Assembly: GCA_029204225.1 (NCBI GenBank)
Contig: CM055092.1
Span: 71,303,472 to 71,367,471, forward strand
DNA length: 64,000 bases
Direction: 5' to 3'
Source of the DNA: Diphasiastrum complanatum
Lineage: Eukaryota > Streptophyta > Lycopodiopsida > Lycopodiales > Lycopodiaceae
The notes beneath the pieces are model-generated. The model had not been told where the DNA came from and did no database searches. It was given only the letters and a program-made list of their open reading frames with translations. The translations under genes and the position numbers were made by a program. Of the stretch, positions 24,265 to 32,269 are shown in pieces. The first letter of the stretch is position 1, and every line of letters begins with the position of its first letter.

Positions 24265-26772
24265 TCGAGAGATGTGTGTGAAGTTTGAACAAGACTCAAG
24301 TCATTTCAATTTTCTATCCCACTTGCAAGTTGGAGAAATTACTAATTAGAATGATTTGATCAATGGCTGTGAGGTAAAGTGCTGGGGTGTCCCGTATAAA
24401 TCTCTCCGTAGTATGAACATCTCGTGTACCATCAGAGCGACACACCGTGGGTCCTCATAGGCTATGAGAGAGCGTAGAGTGGTAGGCATGTCTCGATATA
24501 GGCAATGATATCGCCCTCTGATCTCATAGTATACAGGGCATCTAAAGATAAAGTGCTCTTCAGACTCCACCTCGCCTAGAGAGCAGAATTGGCAAATCCG
24601 CTCCTCTCTCGGAATACCATGGAACCTCCCAGTCTCAATAGCTAGCTGATGAGAGGATACCCTGAGCTGTCCCAGTGTGAATCTGAGACAATGTGATAGT
24701 CCCGAATCTAAATAGTGTGGAATGACTGGTGTCCCTGATGCATCCAGCTCCAAGAAATGGGTCCGGTAGAAAGCTGGCTTAACCCCTAACTGGTGGCGCC
24801 AAGTCCGCTCTAGATATGCGCGATAGAGGAATCGTCTGATATACTGATGGGTGCCTGAGGGAAGCTCTATGATAGAGATTCCAAATGAGTCAAGTAGGAG
24901 GTGAGATGCCTGAGAGAACCACGATAATTTGTAGCCCTGATCACAAAGGCGCTGTGAGGAGGATAGTGCAATCTGTATGTATCATCTGTCTATCTCTGGT
25001 AACGCCTGTATCCTCTATATATAAGTAATGAGCTGGAAAGCTGCCTCGATCTGTATAGGTGGAACTGCGAACTCGGCCAGGAGAATCTCATGTGGAACAG
25101 AAGGCTTCGCTCGAATCAACCGGGCTAGCATGGTGGTCTGTAGTCGTGACAGACTGGCCCAGTGTGAAGAGGGGAGACCTGTACACCATGCCTCTGCCGC
25201 ATATAGAGCCGTGGGGGTGACAATGGTATCAAAAAGGTGACACTTACTACGAGCATCCTGGATGGACTTCCGGAAACAGAATCGCTCTAGCTGAACAAGG
25301 GAGGCATGTCCCTTCTCCAGTCGAGTGGTAGCAGCTTGTCTCATGCTAAAAGTAGGACCTGAGAAAAGGATCCCCAGATATGTGTAGGAAGGGACCACCT
25401 CTAGGACCTGTCCACCCAAAGTAAGCTCCTGTCGCTGCATGAATGCTCGAGAAGTGTTGCAGACCATAACCTTGGTCTTCCCAATGTTCACCCCTAGGTT
25501 CCACCTGGTGCAAAACTCATGTAAGCAATCCAACTGTCGCTGTAGACCCTCTCTAGTCAGTGAGACCAATACCACATCATCGGCATAAAGAAGGATAGCA
25601 ATCAAGATGTCCCCAAGCCTGCAACCAGCACCACCACACTATGTAATGACTCTCTCCAACTCATCAATATATAAGCCAAAAGAGGACTGGTGAGAGGGAA
25701 CAACCCTGCTTCACCCCAATAGTGCTCCAAATGTGATCAGATATGCCACTGCTATGCCGGAAACATCCCAGGACACGCTCATAAAGTGCCATCACAGCAA
25801 GAACGATGTCAGTGGAGAAGCCTAGGTCTTGGAGTCTCTGGATGAGCAATGAGCGAGGGACAAAATCAAAGGCTTTCCTGAAGTCCACAAAACAACAGTA
25901 AACCCTCTCTCTCCTGTGCTTAGCCTCCTCAATCACGGCCCGCAATGTGAGGATGTGATCTACAGTAGAGTAATGGGCTCAAAAACCTGCCTGACCCATA
26001 GCATGTAGTCTCCTTGTCTCCGCCTCTGAGCTCACGACAGACTGAAGTATAGTACCATATAGCTTTGCTAGGACATGCCCAATCATGATGATGCGGTAGT
26101 TACTCGGAATCATAGGGTCACCATTCTTATGGATGGGGTGGATGATGTTAGTGCACCAAGATGATGGAAAACCATAAACAACGCTGGCCTTGTGAGACTT
26201 CAAGTACCATGTCAAATCTGAAGAAGGAGAACTCAGATGGTCGTGGAGATATGGAGATAGGTGAGTCGGTAGGGACGGTATACAGGCTAGCAGCATAATC
26301 AGTCCAAATGCGGAGGTCCTCCAGGAGGGGTGGTGGAGATCGAGGAATGAACTCACGCCAAAAAGCGACCAAAGAAGAACTGAACAGAAGGTCAATAAGA
26401 CGTTTCCCTTCAGAATCATCATAGGAACGTTTCTTACGGCGGAGAACACGCTGGTAGGAGCGTCGGGAAGATCGAAGCAGATGTGGAGCATGGATACGTG
26501 AATAGGTTACTTTCTGATGAAGAGAACGGCACTCAGTATCGTACCATGGGGGGTGCAACGGTCGAGGTGTTCGTCAAGTTTTTTTGGGATGGGGTTTTGT
26601 AGGGAGGGTTAGTGATGCAGCTGTGTGGAGAGAGGTAGTGAGAAATGCAGCCTGGGTGTCGACTGGACTGTCATGAGGAAAGGAGTGTAAAAGTGAAGCC
26701 AGGGACTGCAGGTACAATGGCATGTAAATGGATTCAAATGTGTACGTGGGTGCTCGAGTTAGCATGGGCAGT

Positions 26773-26825
<53 letters not shown>

Positions 26826-29800
26826 AGTTTTGTCTAATGATGTTTTTTGGTGTGAGGGTAGGGAATTGAGATAAATCATTGTATGTAGCTTAGAAATCTC
26901 GATGTGCTTGAAACTTGAACTTAGTTGAGGGCAAGAGAGTGTGAGGCAGAGTCTAGACTGGAAACAGATGGAGTGTGAGGGAGAGAAGTTAGAAGTTGTT
27001 GTAATCTTAAAAGTTAGAGCTTGTTTTAAAGATTAGCGTTAAAACTTAGAACATAGATTAATGCGAAGTGTGGGATAAATCATTACTAATTAGGGTGTTA
27101 GAAGCCATAGATGCACAGAAACGCGTTTCTGGGGAGACGCGTTTCGGAAACCACGTTTCTGAGAAACGCGTTTCTCAGACCAGAATCGTACTAAAAAATA
27201 AAAATAAAAATCATTTTTTTTTTTTTTGGAAAAATAGCTTATGGCTAAAAATTTTTTAGGGGATCAAGGGTCAAACCAGAAGTGCAGTAGATGGGGCACA
27301 AACAAATCTTACTTTCAATAGCTATTTGGTTGTTATTTGCTCTGGTTTTCAATAAATGCTCAAGGGGTTCGGGGGGCGGTAGCCCCCCAAGAAACAGGGC
27401 GTCCGGGGGGCGGTGGCCCCCCGATGAGGGGTTTGGGGGGCAACGCCTTGAGCAAAAACACACTTACTGGGACCATCTGTGATCGTAACGAACAAGCTAG
27501 AGGTTAGTTTTGAATTTTATCCTTGACAGAACCCAACATGGATTAATGCACCTGAACTGGACCATCCTGCACCCGAAACAATCGGCAAGCTACACAGTAA
27601 TAAAAATTTTTTGACTTTCTGAACCGCGATTCTGGCCGCGATTCTGAAACGCGTTTCAAAAACGCAGTGCATCTATGGTTAGAACTTAGATTAGTGTTAG
27701 AACTTAGAACCTAGATTAGTGAGTGATTACTAATTAATGTGAGATTAGAATCTAGTGTTAGAGCCATAGTTGCAGCGAATCTCGATTCGTTGGGTCTGCG
27801 ATTCGCGGGTCGCGATTCTGCGAATCGCGATTCGCGACCCAGAATCGCAAAAAAAAAAAAAAAAAAAAAAAAAATTGGAAAAATAGCTTATTGCTGAAAT
27901 TTTTTTAGGGGATCAATGGTCAAACCATCGTTTTGCCTCTCATAAGTGTAGTAGATGAGGCACAAACAAATCTTATTTTCAGTAGCTATCCGGTTGTCAT
28001 TTGCTCTGGTTTTCAGTAAATGTTAATGCTACAGTTTGGACTATCAACTGTATGGATGATGATCACTTTTGCAATTGGTTCACTGGAGATGTGAGTGCAA
28101 TGTACATACAGTTGGGGGCATAAATATTGGGCCCTTCTCGGCGCGCATTTGGACCCCATTTTTATCTACAGGGGGGCGCTGGCATTTTTATCTACAATGT
28201 CTATATAGCAAGAAGCTCTAGGGGGTTCGGGGGACAGTAGCCCCCCGGGAAACGGGGGGTTTGGGGGGCGGTAGCCCCCCGAGAAACGGGGGGTTCGGGG
28301 GGCGGGAGCCCCCTGGTGGGGGGTTTGGGGGGCAACGCCCCCCAACGGCGGGGTCCGGGGGCTGCCGGTAGACCCCGGCCCCGACGGTAAGGCCTCTTCA
28401 TGATTTGGCCTTCCAACTCCCCGAGTGAAAACACACTTTTTGGTGTTTCGCACCCGAAACAGTCGGCAAACTACACAATCATAATCCCCTCGATCAGAGC
28501 TTTCATCTGATACCCATATTGCCTAAAAAAATTTCAAAAAAAAAAAAAAATCGATTCTACACGATTCTGGGAAAATTCCGAATCGCGAATCGGAATCGCG
28601 ATTCTGAATCGCGATTCGGGAATCGCGCTGCAACTATGGTTAGAGCTAATAACTTAAAAATTAGCATTAAATTTATTATTTAGGGTTTAGAGAGTCAAGA
28701 CCATGTCAAGGGAGAGAGATCCCTTGTGGGATCATGTCACTATCCCTACGAGTTACAGCACCTTAGGCACAAAGAAGTGGACGTGCAAGTATTGTGGGAA
28801 AGACTATGAAGGTGGCCTTGTGAGAATAACGTCAACCCCAATGTAATTCAAAAATTTGAAAACAAATTTCTAAATCTTATTCTCATACAAGCATATATAG
28901 CAAATTTCACTCACTTGTCAATGCTCTTGTATATTCTGATATATGTCATAGTTCGCATAACTATTCATATGCACTGCTGTATAGTTGTCTGTACACATGA
29001 GCATGCACATACAAGCAGGTATATACAGCCAAAAAAAGAGACTTAAATCTTGAGGAATGAAGCTCCTGCAGACTGAATTGTAAAACGTACGTCACGGGAA
29101 TGACCCCTGATCTATAACAAGTAGTCACCCATACAGAGCCAACTTATCACCACTTTATTTGTGTGATCTTCTGTTTTTTTAATCAATGTTGAACCTGCTT
29201 CATTATTTCTACTAGATTCTTAAAAATCATATATTTTTGGACGTACGGGTCCAGCAAAAATTTGGCATACTTCAAGTACTTATATGGAGTCAAATACTTA
29301 TATGGGAGTATGGTGCACAGCAATCATATAGGTCATCTTAAATTTCTCTTGACGATGTAGTAACGCGCCCATAAAAAAAATTATTCAAAACCTTTATAGA
29401 CACCTGTATAAATCTTCCTCTCACATGTCACTTTTCTTTACTCAAATTCCAACTCTATTGTGGCTTGCACAAAAACGGTAGTTGTCCATACGTAAATATT
29501 CCTATTGACAAAGAGGATATTGAATTCATGATCTGACATGTTAAAACCTTTCACTGATACCGACATCAATCTGGCCCTTGTATGTTACAGGAGCAATGAT
29601 GTTCAATCTTTCAGATAAAAACTCGGATTCCAGAACTAGATGGCGATCTTTGTCACTGCTTCCATACAAATTGTCATGACGCACAGTTTTTCAAAATTCA
29701 TTGAACAAATAGATTCCCTTTCCGTTGTGTATTAGAAGTATGCAAGAAATAGGCTTGAAATCTACGTATACCAACAACCACCCAAGTCAGATAAATAAAC

Positions 29801-30570
29801 AACATTCCACAGAAAGAAAACCTTCATAAAGAATAGAACCTTGGTGCCAGGAGGAATATCCAAGGAAAGACTAGGAATGTGATGATACTCAATGGCAGGC
29901 ACAGAAGTATGCCCGTCAGATAGTTGCATACGCAAAAGGCGATTCTTCGATCTGCTAGCACTAGTGGCCTTGCTTTCACAAATATTAGCAATGGATGCAA
30001 TCTGCAGTTGTAGGAAAAACCTTACTTGAGAAAGTAATAATGATTGAAAACCTAAACATCCTATGATAGAGAATGATAATGGTTGAAACCTTTATCGGCA
30101 CTTATCAAGCTGAAACATACTTTCAGCTGTCAGCATCCTGTAAGGAGCTTGAGTACATTCCAGTCCATGTTTGAAGCAGATACAGATATCAAGCAACAAA
30201 ATGATACCATTAATATAGCACGGATCATCGGTATCTATGGATATGAAAAAAAGCAGGGTGGAGTAGATACGAGCCACGATCAATTCACCTGCAAAACCAA
30301 AGCCCCCCGCAGACAATGCATTTGCCTCAAGGCTTGTGCTTCTGGAATGCAGCGCGCACCAATATCCTTGAGATCCAAGTCTAATGCTGTTTCTCTCAGA
30401 CGCTGCTCCAGGGGGTGGCCACGCCTGTTTCCTCCACTCCTCGTCTCCTGAGGTAGATTCTGGAGGATCGTGTATGGTGCATCCGGAGACAAGCGCCATC
30501 CTTCCTTTTCCAAAGCTTTCTCCGCATCCCTCGCCTCGCTCTCATCCTCCTCGAAGCCTTGCTTCGCCAT
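13992..30570 (-). CDS. TDRD3/RMI1-like OB-fold protein, six exons
   Basis: A spliced host gene, complement of 13992-14108, 14349-14731, 15403-15744, 17132-17390, 29840-30001 and 30289-30570. The total is 1545 bp, 514 aa plus stop, and every junction is GT-AG with matching phase. The N-terminus (to about residue 210) resembles the RMI1/TDRD3 N-terminal domain and OB fold: GWRLSP near residue 25, [24 protein letters not shown] (144-154), VLGG (170-173) and GPPPF near 204. The middle is Ser-rich and probably disordered. The C-terminal part has an RG-rich tract (401-417), a UIM-like [15 protein letters not shown] (459-473) and a basic [11 protein letters not shown] end. RMI1/TDRD3 proteins partner type IA topoisomerases (TOP3), and TDRD3 also binds RNA through RG/Tudor regions; no Tudor domain was seen here. 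Plant paralogues carry DUF1767. Intron 2 is about 12.4 kb and full of transposons. The ATG at 30570 is the first in frame after the GA-rich leader. Confidence 0.82.
14349..14731 (-). CDS. TDRD3/RMI1-like gene, exon 5
   Basis: 383 bp. The acceptor ATTGCAG|ATGCT at 14731 was chosen because it is the only one found that keeps the frame from exon 4; acceptors further upstream shift the frame or meet a stop. The donor is GATCAG|GTAAAA. It encodes the RG-rich tract, [13 protein letters not shown] and the UIM-like helix. Confidence 0.75.
15403..15744 (-). CDS. TDRD3/RMI1-like gene, exon 4
   Basis: 342 bp; phase 1 at both ends fits exon 3 and exon 5. The acceptor is GTGTCAG|GTACT and the donor ATCAG|GTGAGT. 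It is low-complexity, rich in Ser, His and Gln, and likely disordered. Confidence 0.72.
17132..17390 (-). CDS. TDRD3/RMI1-like gene, exon 3
   Basis: 259 bp, residues 149-234 plus one base. The acceptor is ATGTCAG|GTACG and the donor AAAA|GTATGT. It encodes the rest of the OB fold ([18 protein letters not shown], then EWE-like WEIEHRYSG and GPPPF). Exon 2 and exon 3 join as PPGTK-VRIS, the family pattern, although 12.4 kb apart. Confidence 0.85.
17880..19320 (-). pseudogene. Ty3/gypsy (chromovirus-type) RT-RNase H-integrase relic
   Basis: On the minus strand, in pol order: RT start ([16 protein letters not shown], then YFSNIDFRS and [13 protein letters not shown], about 19230-19010), a deletion from the RT palm straight into RNase H ([20 protein letters not shown], about 18990-18930), the segment before integrase (about 18549-18343) and the integrase core ([39 protein letters not shown], 18181-17888). 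The RT active-site YxDD is deleted and stops are frequent. The arrangement and [10 protein letters not shown]-type start are chromovirus-like. No LTR was found around it. Confidence 0.82.
19321..20260. other. Intronic spacer without recognisable feature
   Basis: AT-rich, only short random ORFs. It may hold eroded LTR sequence of a flanking element, but no tips were found. Confidence 0.4.
20262..20701 (-). repeat. Possible 3' LTR of the minus-strand copia relic
   Basis: On the minus strand, pol ends at about 20703, a purine run AAGAGAGAG follows, then TGTCAGAAATAG, a good PPT-to-LTR junction with the LTR starting at 20701. The far end is not certain; 20262 (TG on plus) is a guess. No second LTR copy is available. 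Confidence 0.4.
20702..22262 (-). pseudogene. Ty1/copia RT-RNase H relic
   Basis: Minus strand in order: RT N-terminus ([19 protein letters not shown]...TWVLVELKP, 22255-22100), the RT core ([39 protein letters not shown], 21930-21780), an active site written LLIDDVII where copia has YVDD (about 21655), the connection and RNase H ([72 protein letters not shown]) to 20702. Three frames are used, with one break at about 22050 and another at about 21450. It is 5'-truncated at about 22265, next to a hAT relic. Confidence 0.88.
22295..23900 (+). pseudogene. hAT transposase relic (BED finger and DUF659-like domain)
   Basis: At about 22307-22485 a plus-strand frame reads [19 protein letters not shown] followed by GC and a charged tail, the BED zinc-finger pattern of plant hAT transposases. 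A proline/serine-rich linker lies at about 22740-23040. From about 23540 the sequence resembles the DUF659 region ([33 protein letters not shown]). The pieces are separated by stops and spacer, the C-terminal dimerisation domain was not found, and the LINE at 24.3 kb lies just downstream. No ends or 8-bp duplications were identified. Confidence 0.6.
24197..24264 (+). repeat. Compound (TG)n(AG)n microsatellite
   Basis: A perfect TG run (about 24197-24238) passes directly into an AG run (24239-24264). Confidence 0.95.
24346..26774 (-). pseudogene. LINE (non-LTR retrotransposon) RT relic without endonuclease
   Basis: Minus strand, 5' to 3': a region typical between endonuclease and RT ([15 protein letters not shown], about 26550), RT block with [17 protein letters not shown] (about 26130), [15 protein letters not shown] (about 25890), [14 protein letters not shown] (about 25700), the active site [11 protein letters not shown] (about 25590), [10 protein letters not shown] (about 25380), and a C-terminal zinc-finger-like end with [20 protein letters not shown] (about 24600). 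Frames change several times. The endonuclease is missing because the 5' end stops at an (AG)n tract. No 3' poly(A) or target duplication was seen. The RT resembles LINEs I know from non-seed plants and gymnosperms; this is an impression. Confidence 0.85.
26775..26822 (+). repeat. (AG)n microsatellite
   Basis: A perfect AG run of about 48 bp at the truncated 5' end of the LINE. Confidence 0.95.
27105..27678. mobile_element. MITE-like element A with GC-rich palindromic ends
   Basis: 574 bp bounded by CCATAGATGCAC and GTGCATCTATGG, with TTAGAA on both sides (27098-27103 and 27679-27684). Inside the ends are ACGCGTTTC palindromes and later CGCGATTCTG. The interior (from about 27225) is shared with element B, including the tract GGGGCAACGCC and a G-rich minisatellite. 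It has no ORF. The target duplication starts TTA, but its length of 6-7 bp fits no superfamily cleanly. Confidence 0.7.
27363..27445 (+). repeat. G-rich minisatellite in element A
   Basis: Two to three imperfect copies of a unit of about 31 bp with GGGGGGCGGTAGCCCCCC, each able to form a hairpin, and G-runs of 5-6. Confidence 0.75.
27764..28639. mobile_element. MITE-like element B, related to A
   Basis: 876 bp bounded by CCATAGTTGCAGCG and CGCTGCAACTATGG, with TTAGAG on both sides (27758-27763 and 28640-28645). The subterminal regions (27775-27850 and 28548-28630) are packed with GAATCGCGATTC palindromes. Its interior matches element A after a poly(A) run but carries an extra middle part and more G-rich repeat units. 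It has no ORF. A second hAT fragment begins 60 bp downstream. Confidence 0.72.
28211..28370 (+). repeat. G-rich minisatellite in element B
   Basis: Four to five imperfect units of about 31 bp (GGGGGGCGGTAGCCCCC with GAGAAACGG spacers) with hairpin and G-quadruplex potential. Long ORFs over this tract are by-products of the repeats. Confidence 0.8.
28703..28846 (+). pseudogene. hAT BED zinc-finger fragment
   Basis: An ATG at 28703 opens a 47-codon frame reading DPLWDHV, then [17 protein letters not shown], the start of a BED finger of plant hAT transposases (aromatic signature and CX2C). The His/Cys half is missing; the frame ends at TAA. No downstream transposase was found, so this is a fragment, separate from the one at 22.3 kb. 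Confidence 0.65.
29840..30001 (-). CDS. TDRD3/RMI1-like gene, exon 2
   Basis: 162 bp, residues 95-148 (IASIANICE to PPGTK). The acceptor is CTGCAG|ATTGC and the donor CCAAG|GTTCT. It carries the first OB-fold strands ([19 protein letters not shown]). Phase 0 at both ends; too short to stand out as an ORF. Confidence 0.82.
30289..30570 (-). CDS. TDRD3/RMI1-like gene, exon 1
   Basis: 282 bp, residues 1-94, rich in Glu at the start and then the helical start of the RMI1_N-like domain ([23 protein letters not shown]). The donor reads TTGCAG|GTGAAT. Phase 0. Confidence 0.82.
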
Positions 30571-30627
30571 GCCTCCCTCTTCCTCTTCCTTCACGCTGAT
30601 CGTTTTTCTTTGTTTTTTTTTAATTAT

Positions 30628-30631
30628 CTCG

Positions 30632-30672
<41 letters not shown>

Positions 30673-30715
30673 CCCCTTCTCTCTCCCTCTCTCTCTCTCT
30701 CTCTCAACTCACATT
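30628..30715 (+). repeat. CT-rich microsatellite in the 5' leader of the TDRD3-like gene
   Basis: CT runs broken by a short C-run, 60-150 bp upstream of the start codon. In the mRNA sense this is a GA-rich leader, common in plant 5' UTRs and core promoters. Confidence 0.8.
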
Positions 30716-30848
30716 CTCGCTCTCTCTCAAGCTTTTGCACACACGAACCAACTAGCCAGCCACCTGAAGCAACTATGATAACGTAGTTTAACTGCGAGTT
30801 TTCTTCGTTAATTGATCCCACCACTAATCTAGATCTATCTGAGCATAC

Positions 30849-30858
30849 TGTATATAAG
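30849..30858 (-). promoter_or_regulatory. Candidate TATA box of the TDRD3-like gene
   Basis: The minus strand reads GCTTATATAC about 280 bp upstream of the ATG, just outside the GA-rich leader. Position and sequence suit a plant TATA box, but the region is AT-rich and chance matches are common. Confidence 0.3.
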
Positions 30859-32190
30859 CTAAATAACCACTCTTTATAATGCATTATTTTTGCACAACTA
30901 ACTTTTGAAATCAAACATATTGCCAAAATAAAAAAATCACTAATTTTTAGTGCTAAGAAAAACTCATGTATTCACTTTTTCTATGCATTTAGTTGCAATT
31001 AAAATCTATCCAATTTTTTTAGGATTATTTCATCATGTCATTCAAGATCATTCAAATTATTTATTAAGTAATTGTTGTTATAATTTTTTATTATCACATT
31101 ATGCTATAACAAAAGATTATAATATGAATTCAATTTATGCTCGCAAGGGAAAAACTCACGACCGCAATTTTATATTTTCTTTCCACTACGTTTGATAAGC
31201 ACATTCACTACCAAATTCTTTCAACTTTTTGGTAACATCTACTCTTTCTATTTTCCAAAAATTATTTGACATTCTTTAGGCTCATGCAATTGAAATTTTT
31301 TAAAATTATGTACGTTAGTTGTTAGTAAAGTTAGTGGTTATGGAAGTGGCAATTTCCTTCCAAAGTATATAAACTGGGAGATTATACATGTCTCCTAAAT
31401 AAAGTTTGAACTTTGAAAATTGAAATTTGCAACTACAGTTTGCATTTCGCTTTTCAAAAGGTTTACGTTCCCAAAGTCTATTCGAGTATTTTCCAAACCT
31501 ATTTACTTGTTGAACGGCCTTTTTTTCTTTAACACTACCTCATATTTTGTTTCCCTGAATTTTTTGTAACTGTTTTGTTTTTGTACCAACATTCACTATA
31601 TTATATTAACATACATTTTATAAATTGAAAAGTAGAAAACTAAAAAACATGACTTAATTGATATGTAGACAACTACCTATTTCCTCCCTATTACGAACAA
31701 TTATCCATTTTTTCATACTCCCTTTTTAAAAATTTCCAAAAATAATCATATTTCTTACATTCATACGTACACACAACTAATTTTTACATTTAGTTATTTA
31801 CAAGATGTTAGCAAAAATGATTAGTAATAGTATATTTCACTACAAGACTAATTCAATTAATACGGGAACCACATATGAACATTACTAATTGTTTTTTATG
31901 TGAATTCCAATCACTTATACATACCAAAAAATTGAACATACATAATTTATACAAATTGCAATTTCGAGAATTCATTACTATAGCTAGTTTCCTAACATGG
32001 ATTTCACATTGGGTAACAAGTACGTACCTTTTTCGTTGACTTTCTGCTAATGCTAACAATCAAGTAATGGCAAGCTTCACTTCTAGTACTTGTCAAATTC
32101 TGCACAACGGACCTTTCAAATTCCTACCTTTTCCAATATAATTTGATCTGTATCTCTGATAAAACACCATATAAAACATTTAATTTTACC

Positions 32191-32197
<7 letters not shown>

Positions 32198-32267
<70 letters not shown>
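32198..32267 (+). repeat. (CT)35 microsatellite
   Basis: A perfect 70-bp CT run. Confidence 0.95.

Positions 32268-32269
<2 letters not shown>

Larger units (their letters stand above)
17391..29839 (-). other. Giant intron 2 of the TDRD3-like gene (about 12.4 kb)
   Basis: Bounded by CCAAG|GTTCT at 29839 and ATGTCAG|GTACG at 17391. It contains, from low to high coordinates, a chromovirus-type gypsy relic, a copia relic with possible LTR, a hAT relic, a LINE, two MITE-like elements and a second hAT fragment. Other introns of the gene are 0.24 to 1.4 kb. Confidence 0.78.

Noticed and set aside
27245-28453. Pro/Gly-rich ORFs over the G-rich tracts
   Set aside because: They follow the minisatellite units in several frames and show no independent coding features.
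30559-30926. Overlapping ORFs with Ser-Leu or Arg-Glu runs
   Set aside because: By-products of the CT-rich leader of the TDRD3-like gene.
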